Positions 35,701 to 44,243 of a stretch of DNA of 64,000 nucleotides are shown one piece after another. The number at the start of each line of letters is the position of its first letter. Within the stretch, counting starts at the first letter, position 1. This DNA comes from Amycolatopsis orientalis DSM 43388 (lineage in GTDB: Bacteria; Actinomycetota; Actinomycetes; Mycobacteriales; Pseudonocardiaceae). The translations under genes and the position numbers were made by a program. Under the pieces are notes generated by a model, which saw nothing but the letters and a program-made list of their open reading frames with translations, did not search any database and was not told the origin of the DNA. The stretch spans positions 186,001 through 250,000 of the forward strand of contig NZ_ASXG01000154.1 in assembly GCF_000411975.1 (NCBI RefSeq). The letters are read 5' to 3'.

Positions 35701-36324
35701 CTACCCGCGCACCTGCAGCCCGAGCGACGTGACGAGCACCGCCGCCTGCTCCAGGGACACGATCGCGCCGGTCAGCGACGCACGAGTCACGTCGAGGGAC
35801 GACAGATCGCTGCCTCGAAGCTCGGCGCGCGTGAGGTCGATGTCCTGCAGCTCAGCCCCGGACAGGTCCACGTCGGTGAATACCGCTTCCGAACACTTCG
35901 CTTTGGCGAGGTCCGCTTCCCGCATCCGGACCGCTTGGAACGTGACTCCACGCAGGTCGGCGCCGTTCAAGCCGACGAAAGACCAGTCTCCACCGACCAC
36001 GCGCAGCGGACGCAGGTCGCAGTCCTGGAATCGGCTGCCGACCAGCTTGCACCCGGTGAACTCGGCGTCGAACAGGTTGCACCCCTTGAACGCGCAACCG
36101 GTAAACGCCGAGTCGGTGTGCCGGGAAGCGTTGAACTGGACGTTTCCGAACACACAGTCCACGAAGGAGACACCGCGCGTGACCGACTCGGTGAGGTCGA
36201 CCTGGTGGAACTCGCACCGCACGAACCGACGCGCGATGAACTCCTCCGCGTACCAGTCTTCTCGCCGGTAGACGCGGTCCTCGACCGTCTCGATGCCATC
36301 CGGCTCCTGGTCGTGTTCAGACAT
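35701..36324 (-). CDS. Pentapeptide-repeat protein
   Basis: 207 residues, mostly A(D/N)LxX-type pentapeptides (ADLRGVTFQAVRMREADLAK; AELRGSDLSSLDVTRASLTG), predicted right-handed quadrilateral helix. Six Cys in the N-terminal half. Some family members mimic DNA and protect gyrase from quinolones (Qnr/MfpA); nothing here proves that role. ATG without a clear Shine-Dalgarno, possibly leaderless. Confidence 0.85.
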   Translation of the reverse strand: MSEHDQEPDGIETVEDRVYRREDWYAEEFIARRFVRCEFHQVDLTESVTRGVSFVDCVFGNVQFNASRHTDSAFTGCAFKGCNLFDAEFTGCKLVGSRFQDCDLRPLRVVGGDWSFVGLNGADLRGVTFQAVRMREADLAKAKCSEAVFTDVDLSGAELQDIDLTRAELRGSDLSSLDVTRASLTGAIVSLEQAAVLVTSLGLQVRG

Positions 36325-36547
36325 TCGCCAAGCCTAGTTCGCTGCCCTCCCGGCCGAGGTCCAGACGCGACGCCAAGTGCCTCGTAGCCCAAGGTCCTGG
36401 CCGGTGGTGACCAGAAACACCGGGATCGCGGCACCTGCCGCCTCGCCTGTTGTTCGGCAGGCTTGCGTGGTCGTCCCCTTCCGGTCCGTTACGCGGTCCA
36501 TGCCACAGCGAAGAGCGGTCTGCGTGGGGCAGCCATACGATGGCCGG

Positions 36548-37846
36548 ATGAGCGAAGGCCGATGGTTCGATGCCTGGGTGCCTTGGCCCGAGCTGTCGGG
36601 CCTGGCCGCCGCGGGCCGGGCACTGCTGCCCGCAGTGCCCGCGACCCCGGCCGCGCTCGCCCGAACCGTCACCGAGCAGCTAGTGGGCCGTCGCCTCACG
36701 ACCACGGTGCAAGGCCACGAGGTTGGCCTCACCCTGACCGAGCTCGACTACCCGGCGGACTCGCTTCGCCTGGCCACTGGTCGGGTCGGAGACGTCCGGA
36801 TTGTCGCGGAAGACGTCGACTGGCCTGTTCCGAAGAGCTCGGCGGCCCTCGGTGAGCACGGCGCTGGCACCCTTGCCGGCACCGCCCGGTCGTCTCGAAC
36901 TGGAGCGGTCGCAGCAGCGTCGAACGTGCGTGGCGAAACGAAGGACCCGACCACCGCGGGCGCATCAGGCATGCCTGCCGGGACAGGCACTCTGTCTCTT
37001 GCCGACGAAACGCGCACAACGGGCGACCTTCCGCCTGATCGCGTCGCGCCGTCCGCCGACGACCGAACTGGCGCGCCGTCCGGTCCACAAGAGAGCACGG
37101 CATCGTCGGATTCTGGTCAGGCGCAACGTGATCGCCGAATCGCGGAAGCCACACCAGGTGCCGCAGCATGGAACCCCACGTCGGGATCTGGCGCAACAAA
37201 CGCGGAGCCGTGCGAATCCGAACGAGCGACTGATCGCCGAGACTCCCGACGGGCGTGCACCGGTCGCGAAGCCGGCTCGACAACCCGACTACCTGTCGGA
37301 CCGCCTGCTCAGCCAGACGTCGACCGCATTCCGTTGCGGCGCGTAACCGTGCTCGCCAAGGACGTGCGGCTTCGAGGACTGCCGTCGCCAGCGGTGATTC
37401 CCGGATCTGTCGAACTCGAGATAGAAGTGAGCGGGACTGTGGTGCGGGATCGGGTCGCCGCGGCGCGTCCGGACCTGATCGCGACGCCGCATCCGGAAGG
37501 GTTCCGGGTGCACTGGCGGAAGCGTCCGCACTGGGGACACTTGACCCTCGTCGCAGACATCGAAGACGAAGCGATAGTGCTGACCCCGGCCGCGCTCCAC
37601 CTCGGACGGTGGACGAGGCGTCCGCCGAAGCGGATCCGGCCGATCGTGCTTCCCCTCCCGGATCTGCCGAAAGGGTTGCGCCTGACCGGAATCCGGCCGG
37701 GCGAAGACAAGCTCGCGCTGACGATCGCAGCCGACGAATGGCCTGGACGGCTAGCCCGGATCCCGTTGCCGGACCTGCTGACCTGGCTGACGACAGCGGC
37801 AATGACACTGACACTTCCCGGATTCGGATCACGGTCCCTCCCCTGA
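36548..37846 (+). CDS. LmeA/DUF2993-like protein with large low-complexity insert
   Basis: 432 residues, no signal peptide. Residues 1-93 (LARTVTEQLVGRRLTTTVQG; GDVRIVAEDVDW) and 260-432 (IPLRRVTVLAKDVRLRGLP; KGLRLTGIRPGEDKLALTI) read as two halves of a DUF2993-like lipid-binding domain as in mycobacterial LmeA. Between them lie about 165 residues of Thr/Ser/Ala/Arg-rich sequence with weak codon bias. I recognise the fold only by pattern; a lipid-binding role is inference. Stands alone on the plus strand. Confidence 0.6.
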   Translation: MSEGRWFDAWVPWPELSGLAAAGRALLPAVPATPAALARTVTEQLVGRRLTTTVQGHEVGLTLTELDYPADSLRLATGRVGDVRIVAEDVDWPVPKSSAALGEHGAGTLAGTARSSRTGAVAAASNVRGETKDPTTAGASGMPAGTGTLSLADETRTTGDLPPDRVAPSADDRTGAPSGPQESTASSDSGQAQRDRRIAEATPGAAAWNPTSGSGATNAEPCESERATDRRDSRRACTGREAGSTTRLPVGPPAQPDVDRIPLRRVTVLAKDVRLRGLPSPAVIPGSVELEIEVSGTVVRDRVAAARPDLIATPHPEGFRVHWRKRPHWGHLTLVADIEDEAIVLTPAALHLGRWTRRPPKRIRPIVLPLPDLPKGLRLTGIRPGEDKLALTIAADEWPGRLARIPLPDLLTWLTTAAMTLTLPGFGSRSLP

Positions 37847-37917
37847 ACCGGCGGCGGCGCCCACTGGGCCCCTTCTGAGCCCGAGGAATGGATGCGTGCT
37901 GCCGTGCTCCAGAGTGC

Positions 37918-37933
37918 TCGAACATCCGTTCGC
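37918..37933. promoter_or_regulatory. LexA-type SOS box
   Basis: TCGAAC-ATCC-GTTCGC matches the actinobacterial SOS box TCGAAC-N4-GTTCGA at all but the last base. It is in the 299-base gap between two convergent genes, where no promoter is expected. The rest of the gap (37847-38145) shows an ATG at 38068 preceded by GAGGGG, but the frame from it runs into antisense of the kinase gene. Confidence 0.55.
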
Positions 37934-38145
37934 AAGCATCACTCGATCGGGGATAGTTCGAAAACCGTTGGCACACAAGGGAAACTCGAAAACGCCCGAA
38001 AATCCTGTCGGTGCGGTCGGCTAGCCTCGGAATCGAGCCGTCAATTCGCTCCGAGGGGATACCGCCGATGACAACCGCCGCAGAACCGCTCCGACTAACC
38101 CGAAGATCCCGGCCCCAGGCCGATCCTCCGCAGGCAGGCGCTCGG

Positions 38146-39573
38146 TCAGAGCGACGCTTGCTCCTCCACCGGAAGGCACACCTCGAACCGCGTGTCGCCC
38201 GGTTCCGACGTCACTTTGATGCCGCCCGAGTGCCGTTCCACCACGATGCGCCACGAGATGTCCAGTCCGAGGCCGGTGCCTTCGCCCACGCCCTTGGTGG
38301 TGAAGAACGGCTCGAAGATGCGCTGGCGCACCTCTTCCGGGATTCCCGGCCCGGTGTCGCCGATCTCGACGCGCACCTGCTTGCCGACCTGCCACGTGCG
38401 CAGGGTCAGCGTTCCCTCGCCGCCCATGGCTGCGATGGCGTTGTCGATGATGTTGGTCCACACCTGGTTCAGCTCGGCGGCGTAGGCAGGAACCCGGTCG
38501 ATCGAGCAGTCGTACTCCTTGACCACCCGGATTCCCTCGCCGAGCTTGCCCGACATCATCACCAGCGTGGAGTTGAGTCCTTCGTGGACGTCAATGAACT
38601 GATGCGGGGCGCGGTCCATTTGCGAGTAACGCTTCGCCGCGCCCACGAGCGTGGAAACCCGGCTGGTCGAGTCTTCGATCTCGCCCATCAGCATCTCGGT
38701 TTCGAGCGCGTACGCGAGCCAGCGGATCGCGCCGTCGAGCAGTCCTTCGCCCACCGACTCCAGGACGTGGTCGAGGTTTGCCGGGGTAAGTCCGGCGGCG
38801 ACGAAAATGCTGGCGAGGTCCCAGCCCTGGTCGATGCCGTGTCCGTCGAACCAGTCGCCGATCTCGTCCTCGCGGTCGGCTTGCTGCATCGCGGAGAGCT
38901 TGGGCGCGTCTCCGACCTGTTTCACCAAGCGTTCCTGCACATCGAGCAGCAGCTCGAGCAAGTCCGGGTCGATGTCTTTCTTCGCCAGGATCGCCAGCTT
39001 GTGCCGCATCCCGGCGACTCGCTCCCGCAATGCGGCAGTGGCCCGCACCGCGGCCGCCGCGGGGTTGTTGAGTTCGTGCATGAGCCCGGCGGACAACTCG
39101 CCGAGGGCGACGAGCCTGCGGCGCGACGACACCAGCGCGTCGGTGTTGCGCCAGCCGAGATACATCCCCTCCAGCAGGTGCGCCGCCATCGGGAACCACT
39201 GCCGGAACTCGACGGCGAACTCCGCGGCAGGAAGAGTGAGGAAGGTCAGGTCGCTGACGGCGTAGATCGTCGCGCTGTAGGTGGCTTCGCTGTCCTGGTA
39301 CGCCAGGAATTGCGTTGCGCCGCAATAGGAACCTCGCTGATCGGACCGCTTCATCTCGACCTCGGCGCCGGCCACCACGCGGGTCATCCGCAAAGCGCCG
39401 TTGAGGAGGACGTAAAAGCACGTGGCCGGGTCGCCCTCGCGGATCACCACGGAGTCCGCTTTGAACTCCTCTCGCACCGCGTTCTGCTCGATCCAGTCGA
39501 GCTGCGCGTCGGAGAGATGTTCGAACAAGAACAGGCCGCGGAGTTCCTCACGCGGCAAGGCGGGCTGAGTCAC
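38146..39573 (-). CDS. Histidine kinase with N-terminal cyclic-nucleotide-binding domain
   Basis: 475 residues. Residues of about 10-130 are a cNMP-binding domain (FLFEHLSDAQLDWIEQNAV; VVIREGDPATCFYVLLNGAL). The phosphoacceptor His is in LSAGLMHELNNPAAAAVRA, and the HATPase domain carries NQVWTNIIDNAIAAM, GDTGPGIPEEVRQRIFEPFF and GTGLGLDISWRIVE-like motifs. Soluble: no membrane helix. Its GTG overlaps the stop of the REC-reductase fusion gene (GTGA), with GGAGG upstream. The pair is a redox or cyclic-nucleotide linked two-component system. Confidence 0.9.
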   Translation of the reverse strand: MTQPALPREELRGLFLFEHLSDAQLDWIEQNAVREEFKADSVVIREGDPATCFYVLLNGALRMTRVVAGAEVEMKRSDQRGSYCGATQFLAYQDSEATYSATIYAVSDLTFLTLPAAEFAVEFRQWFPMAAHLLEGMYLGWRNTDALVSSRRRLVALGELSAGLMHELNNPAAAAVRATAALRERVAGMRHKLAILAKKDIDPDLLELLLDVQERLVKQVGDAPKLSAMQQADREDEIGDWFDGHGIDQGWDLASIFVAAGLTPANLDHVLESVGEGLLDGAIRWLAYALETEMLMGEIEDSTSRVSTLVGAAKRYSQMDRAPHQFIDVHEGLNSTLVMMSGKLGEGIRVVKEYDCSIDRVPAYAAELNQVWTNIIDNAIAAMGGEGTLTLRTWQVGKQVRVEIGDTGPGIPEEVRQRIFEPFFTTKGVGEGTGLGLDISWRIVVERHSGGIKVTSEPGDTRFEVCLPVEEQASL

Positions 39574-41222
39574 TGTTCCTCCAGGTAACGGTGGACCAGG
39601 GTCACTGCCATGGCGCCCTCGCCGACGGCGGACGCCACGCGTTTCACCGACTGCGAGCGAACGTCTCCGGCCACGAACACGCCGGGTACGGACGACTCCA
39701 GGTAATGCGGATCGCGGTCCAGCGTCCATCCCGGCGGCCGGCGTCCGTCTTCCACCAGATCCGGGCCGGTCCGGACGAATCCGTGGGCGTCCCGGAGAAC
39801 GCTCTTGCCCAGCCACTCCGTGCGCGGAGCGGCTCCGATGAAGATGAAGAGGTGTTCCGTGTCCAGCTTTTCGGTCATGCCGTCTTTGCAGATCGTGATG
39901 GCCTCGAGGTGATCGTCCCCATGGGCTTTGACCACTGTGGTGTGCGTGCGGACGTGGACGTTCTCGATGGCAGCGATCTGCTCGATGAGGTAGTGCGACA
40001 TCGACGACTCCAGCGACGCGCCGCGCACCAGCAGCGTCACATCGGTGGCGTGCTGGGAGAAGAACACCGCCGCTTGCCCCGCCGAATTCGCGCCGCCGAC
40101 GATGTACACGTGGTCGTTCGAGCACTCGGGCGCTTCCGTCGCCGCGGAGCCGTAGTAGACGCCCCGTCCGGTCAGCTCCGCGATTCCCTCGGCTTCCAGC
40201 GCTCGGTAGTTGACGCCGCTGGAGAGGATCACGGCGTGCGCGGCGATCTCGGATCCGTCGCCGAAGGTCACGACGCGGCTCGATCCGCGTGCTTCCAGGC
40301 CCACGACATCGCGTGCCGTGAGCACTTCGGCGCCAAATTTCTGCGCCTGGCGGCGGGCTCGATCCGTCAACTGCGCGCCGGACACTCCGTCCGGGAAACC
40401 GAGGTAGTTCTCGATCCGCGAGCTGGTTCCGGCCTGGCCGCCGGTGGCCTTGCGCTCGACCAGCACGGTCCGCAGGCCCTCGGAGGCGCCGTATACCGCG
40501 GCACCGAGTCCGGCCGGACCGCCGCCGATCACCACCAGGTCGTAAAAGTCCTGCGCTGGCTTCGTGGAAAGGCCCACCGCATCGGCGATCTCGCTGCCCG
40601 ATGGCTGCTTCAGCACCGTGCCGTCGGGTGTCACGACGACCGGGATGTCGGTCTCGCACGCGCCAGCGGCTTGGAGGATGCGACCGCCTTCCTCGTCGTC
40701 GACCGAGTACCAGCGGTACGGGACGGCGTTGCGGGCGAGGAAGTCGCGCATCCGGAACGATGGCGCCGAGTACCGGTGCCCGATCAGTTTCGTCTCTTCC
40801 ACCGGACGGTCGCCGACCGCGAGCCAGGTCTCGACGAGAGAGTCGATGACCGGGTACAGCTTCTCCTCCGGCGGATCCCAGGGCTTGAGCAGGTAGTGGT
40901 CGACGTCGACCACGTTGATCGCCTGGATCGCGGCGTCGGTGTCGGCGTAGGCCGTCAGCAGCGCGCGCCGGGCGTTGGGGAAGAGATCCATCGCCTTCTC
41001 CAAGAAGACGATGCCGTCCATGTGCGGCATGCGGTAGTCGGCGAGAATCGCCGCGACGGCGTCGCCGCGCAGCTTGATCTCGCGAAGCGCGTCGAGTGCG
41101 TCGGCACCCGAGTCGGCACGGATGACGCGGTAGTCCTTGCCGTAGCGGCGGCGCAGGTCACGCGCCACCGACCGCGAAACGGCGGGGTCGTCGTCGACGG
41201 TCATCAGGATCGGCTGGCTCAC
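39570..41222 (-). CDS. Response regulator fused to thioredoxin-reductase-like flavoprotein
   Basis: 550 residues. Receiver domain 1-125 (LMTVDDDPAVSRSVARDLRR; phosphoacceptor in AAILADYRMPHMDG; Lys in YLLKPWD), then a glutaredoxin-like segment of about 150-230 (RYSAPSFRMRDFLARNAVPY), then an FAD/NADPH module (LVVIGGGPAGLGAAVYGASE; VYIVGGANSAGQAAVFF; PGVFVAGDVRSQSVKRVASA). The redox CxxC of thioredoxin reductase is absent: the site reads YYGSAATEAPE. So the flavin module cannot reduce thioredoxin in the usual way. GTG start at 41222. Co-transcribed with the kinase. Confidence 0.9.
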   Translation of the reverse strand: MSQPILMTVDDDPAVSRSVARDLRRRYGKDYRVIRADSGADALDALREIKLRGDAVAAILADYRMPHMDGIVFLEKAMDLFPNARRALLTAYADTDAAIQAINVVDVDHYLLKPWDPPEEKLYPVIDSLVETWLAVGDRPVEETKLIGHRYSAPSFRMRDFLARNAVPYRWYSVDDEEGGRILQAAGACETDIPVVVTPDGTVLKQPSGSEIADAVGLSTKPAQDFYDLVVIGGGPAGLGAAVYGASEGLRTVLVERKATGGQAGTSSRIENYLGFPDGVSGAQLTDRARRQAQKFGAEVLTARDVVGLEARGSSRVVTFGDGSEIAAHAVILSSGVNYRALEAEGIAELTGRGVYYGSAATEAPECSNDHVYIVGGANSAGQAAVFFSQHATDVTLLVRGASLESSMSHYLIEQIAAIENVHVRTHTTVVKAHGDDHLEAITICKDGMTEKLDTEHLFIFIGAAPRTEWLGKSVLRDAHGFVRTGPDLVEDGRRPPGWTLDRDPHYLESSVPGVFVAGDVRSQSVKRVASAVGEGAMAVTLVHRYLEEQ

Positions 41223-41276
41223 ACGGCACAGCCTACGGTGTCCCGCCAGCCGTCGTGGCGAACAGCGGAACCAGGG

Positions 41277-41316
41277 ACCGGTGCCCGTCGCGGCCGCCAC
41301 CGCGGCGGGCACCGGT
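41277..41316 (-). terminator. Hairpin terminator after the beta-helix gene
   Basis: Arms ACCGGTGCCCG and CGGGCACCGGT pair perfectly, starting 15 bases beyond the stop codon at 41331. No T-tract, as usual in this DNA. Confidence 0.6.
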
Positions 41317-41330
41317 GGTCCAGGCGGCCG

Positions 41331-43532
41331 CTATGGGTAGCGCACCAAGTTCACCGGTTTCGTCCCCGCCGGGGTGGCCGTGCCGGCGTCGTTGATCACG
41401 TGGACGATCGTCCCCTGGTGGTTGAGCGAGACCGTCACCATGCCGTGGAACCGCACGTCGGGGGCGACCGGTGCGGCGAAGGCGTGCGAGCAGGACACCG
41501 ACGGGTTCGTGCTGAAGAAGCAGTAGCTGCCCAATCCCCAGGCTTCGTGGCTGGTCACGTCCGAGGCGACCTCGTACGCGGCGTAGCCCGCGCGCTCGCC
41601 GTTCATCCAGGCTGCCTGGTCGGGGACGTCGTAGGGCATCTCGTTCTGGAAGAAGTAGGTGCGCCCGGCGTTTCCGTTCCAGGTCACCTGGGTCTTCTGG
41701 AAGTGCTCGACGAACAACCCGTAGACGGTCACGTCGTCGCCGTTCACGACCAGGCCGGTGTCCGCGGTATTGGCGCTCCAGCCGACGTGGCTGTCGTCTG
41801 CGCCGTGGTCGGCCCGCCAGAGCCACAGGTGGTCGCCGATCACGTTGTTGCTGTTGATGACGAGGCTGGTGCGCGCTTTGCCCGCGACGGCACCGCCGAC
41901 GCGGAAGAACACATCGTGCAGCGAGGTCGGGTTCGCCGCGTGGTCTGCCCCCGAACCGGGGTCGCCGACCTGCATGAGAGTGGCCGACGAGGTTGTTCCC
42001 GCGTCGATCAGCAGGCCGGCGATCTTCACGCCGTCCACGTCGTCGACAGAGATGGCGGTGATTCCGCCGTCCGGCACCAGAGTCGCGATGCCGAGGCCGA
42101 GGACGACAGTGTCCGGGCGGATCACGTGGATCGGTTGATCAAGGTGGTACACGCCTGGAGTGATCAGCAGGTTCTTGCCCGCCGTCAGAGCGTCGTTCAT
42201 CTCGGCTGCGGTAGCGCCCGGCTTCACGATGAAGAACTGGTCGATCGGCAGCGACGCACCTGGTGCGCTGTCGTGTTCCCAAGTGATCCCGGAAGTGTTG
42301 TTTCGCAGTGCGGGGACGAAGACCCGATATTGGCCGGACTCGTCGACCTGGAGGCACGGCTTCTCGCGGACAACCGGAGTCCGGGCGATCGTCGTGTAGG
42401 GCGGATCCGGGAAGGTGCCGGCGGGAGCGCCGTCCACTCCGACGAACACCATGTTCCAGGTAGAGCCGGTCCAGCCGCCGAACTGCGAATCGCGCGAGAT
42501 CCATTGCTGCTGCGATCCGGAACGGACCTGGCCGTCGATCTTCGTGTCCGAGATCCAGCCCCCGCTCGACCAGCCGCCGCCGTCGTCGAGGCGGAGGTCA
42601 CCGCGGACGTGCATGCGCCGGTACGGGCTGGCCTGCGACACGGCCCATTGATCCACGCCCGCGGCCGGGTTCACTGACAGGTTTTCCGCGCCGCGCCAGA
42701 AGTTCTGGGTCGCGTTGTTCGGGGGGAACCAGTCTGCTTCGACGTGCACCGCACCGTTGATCGTCACGGCGTCGGGCGTGCTGCCCAGTCCGAGGATTTG
42801 GGTGTAGAAACCGACGTTCACGTCGTTGGAGTACGTACCTGGCTTGAACAGGACCGCGTAGCGCTGACTGCCGAACTGGTTCTTCTCCTGCTCCGCGAAG
42901 ATCGCGTCCAGCTCGCGCTGAATGCGCGCACTCGGCGTTGACGGATCGAAAACGACGACGTTCGGCCCCAGGTCCACTTGTCCCGGCGGCGGAGAAGTAG
43001 TGCCACCCACGGAAGTCAGTGTGAACGACTGGTTGGCGGCGTCCGGACGGCCGGGCTGCTGCGGCGTCGCCCGGTCGGCAGCCAGCATGGCCGGGCAGGC
43101 TTCCTCGTCTCGGGCGGGGATCAGATCAGTAATCGGAGCACTCGGATGCGCTGGCCATTGCGGGTCGGGCTCGGTAGACGGCAGCCGCGGCAAGGCTGCG
43201 CCATCGCGGGCCCCCGGTGCGTTCGTGTCCTTCGACGAGGGGAGTCGGGACGGACGGGTGGTCGCCTCGGTATCGCCCTCGCGGGTGAGGTGGAAGTGCC
43301 AATCGTGCGCGTTTGTTCCGGCGCTGGTGTACGGGCGGGCCAGCGAGACGGGTGTGGCGAGCGGACGAGCAGCGACACGCCTGTCGTCCGCCGTGCGGGC
43401 CTGACTGGGCCACGCTTCACTGTTCGCCTCGAGGGCCTGGTAGGGCGGTGTTCCACTGTTCTGGATCGGGCAGGCGACCGAACTCGGAGGTGCCAGCGCC
43501 AAGGCGGCCACTCTCCGTGGCTCCGGGTTCAT
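41331..43532 (-). CDS. Parallel beta-helix (pectate-lyase-fold) protein
   Basis: 733 residues from the ATG with AGGAGGAGG upstream. From about residue 185 on it matches a family of secreted actinobacterial beta-helix proteins often labelled 'coagulation factor 5/8 type' or 'adenylyl cyclase' (VVVFDPSTPSARIQRELDAI; YRRMHVRGDLRLDDGG; SLHDVFFRVGGAVAGKARTS; EHFQKTQVTWNGNAGRTYFF). Function unknown, probably polysaccharide-related. The first 180 residues are odd: no signal peptide, mixed composition and weaker third-position GC, which suggests a frameshift or replaced N terminus. Confidence 0.75.
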   Translation of the reverse strand: MNPEPRRVAALALAPPSSVACPIQNSGTPPYQALEANSEAWPSQARTADDRRVAARPLATPVSLARPYTSAGTNAHDWHFHLTREGDTEATTRPSRLPSSKDTNAPGARDGAALPRLPSTEPDPQWPAHPSAPITDLIPARDEEACPAMLAADRATPQQPGRPDAANQSFTLTSVGGTTSPPPGQVDLGPNVVVFDPSTPSARIQRELDAIFAEQEKNQFGSQRYAVLFKPGTYSNDVNVGFYTQILGLGSTPDAVTINGAVHVEADWFPPNNATQNFWRGAENLSVNPAAGVDQWAVSQASPYRRMHVRGDLRLDDGGGWSSGGWISDTKIDGQVRSGSQQQWISRDSQFGGWTGSTWNMVFVGVDGAPAGTFPDPPYTTIARTPVVREKPCLQVDESGQYRVFVPALRNNTSGITWEHDSAPGASLPIDQFFIVKPGATAAEMNDALTAGKNLLITPGVYHLDQPIHVIRPDTVVLGLGIATLVPDGGITAISVDDVDGVKIAGLLIDAGTTSSATLMQVGDPGSGADHAANPTSLHDVFFRVGGAVAGKARTSLVINSNNVIGDHLWLWRADHGADDSHVGWSANTADTGLVVNGDDVTVYGLFVEHFQKTQVTWNGNAGRTYFFQNEMPYDVPDQAAWMNGERAGYAAYEVASDVTSHEAWGLGSYCFFSTNPSVSCSHAFAAPVAPDVRFHGMVTVSLNHQGTIVHVINDAGTATPAGTKPVNLVRYP

Positions 43533-43680
43533 CGCCACCTCCTCCTGAGACGGGACCGCCGGGCGGTCACAACCGGCGATACGACCACTGCGTGGCGGTG
43601 GGTGGCCCGGCGGCACGACTGCGGAGGAATGTAACCGCGCACACACCCGCACTCAACCTAAACCTGAAGAAAAGTCAGGA

Positions 43681-43699
43681 AGTGCAGGTGACCTGCACT
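43681..43699. promoter_or_regulatory. Perfect 19-bp palindrome
   Basis: AGTGCAGGT-G-ACCTGCACT, 149 bases upstream of the beta-helix start and 153 bases before tRNA-Ala. It looks like the operator of a dimeric regulator, but I do not recognise the consensus. Confidence 0.5.
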
Positions 43700-43851
43700 A
43701 ACATGCCCGGAGGGACGAGCAAAGGAGCGCGTTCGACCAGTTTGGCGGGCTGTTTCAGCAGGCTTGCGACACCTAACCGACCCCCTGACGAAGGCGCCGC
43801 AGGCGGGGTGTACTGTATGTCCATACGAGATGCGGAGTTCACCTCTGCTTC

Positions 43852-43924
43852 GGGGCTATGGCGCAGCTGGTAGCGCACCTCACTGGCAGTGAGGGGGTCA
43901 GGGGTTCGAGTCCCCTTAGCTCCA
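43852..43924 (+). tRNA. tRNA-Ala (anticodon GGC)
   Basis: Full cloverleaf: acceptor GGGGCTA/TAGCTCC with one G-U, D stem GCGC/GCGC, anticodon stem CCTCA/TGAGG around loop CTGGCAG (anticodon GGC), T stem AGGGG/CCCCT with TTCGAGT loop, discriminator A. The CCA end is not encoded (CCG follows). Confidence 0.95.
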
Positions 43925-43933
43925 CCGCAGGTC

Positions 43934-43969
43934 AAAGGCTCTTTCCGGACTACCGGGGAGGGCCTTTTT
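43934..43969 (+). terminator. Rho-independent terminator of tRNA-Ala
   Basis: AAAGGCTCTTTCCGG pairs over all 15 positions with CCGGGGAGGGCCTTT (three G-U pairs) around ACTA and is followed by a run of T. Textbook form, rare in this GC-rich window. Confidence 0.9.
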
Positions 43970-44003
43970 GCTGTCGTACAGCTGCCAAGTACAGCAGTAG
44001 CCC

Positions 44004-44226
44004 TCATTCGAGTGGGTCGCCCAGCTTCTTCAGGCCAGCCCGGGTGACCTCGTCCGGGGACAGCGTCGCCGGTCCATCCTTCCTCCGTCGCCGCGGCCCG
44101 CGACCGGATGTCCGCCGCCCGGCGGTCGTACCGGGCCTGGAACGAGTTGATGTGGTCGGCCGCCTGCATCAGCCCGCCCGGCCCCACGCCATTGGCGAAG
44201 TTCTCATAGATCTGCTGACCGGACAT
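44004..44226 (-). pseudogene. Truncated WXG100-like (type VII secretion) gene
   Basis: From ATG 44226, preceded by GAGGG, about 55 residues read as an ESX/WXG100-like helical hairpin (MSGQQIYENFANGVGPGG; DHINSFQARYDRRAADIRSR; ATEEGWTGDA with the WxG turn). After that the frame continues as nonsense across the tRNA antisense. In a shifted frame the DNA reads LSPDEVTRAGLKKLGDPLE and a stop at 44004-44006, the tail of some other protein. So the 3' half was lost and replaced. Downstream of the DUF3558 gene by 17 bases. Confidence 0.6.
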
Positions 44227-44243
44227 GGACTGCCCTCGCCATC

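Noticed and set aside
38068..39588. Plus-strand frame downstream of the SOS box
   Set aside because: Almost entirely antisense to the histidine kinase gene with no recognisable domain; only its first 25 codons lie in free sequence.
39591..42677. Open frame of more than 1000 codons antisense to the REC-reductase and beta-helix genes
   Set aside because: Sequence is Arg/Val/Asp-rich shadow of the two real genes; crosses a hairpin terminator and the intergenic gap.
43852..43924. tRNA 3' end as attL with a second copy as attR in the window
   Set aside because: I did not find a repeat of the GTTCGAGTCCCC end elsewhere by eye, and no integrase gene is present.
44004..44064. Integrase C-terminal remnant (LSPDEVTRAGLKKLGDPLE)
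   Set aside because: Too short to assign to any family; recorded only as the tail of an unknown protein.
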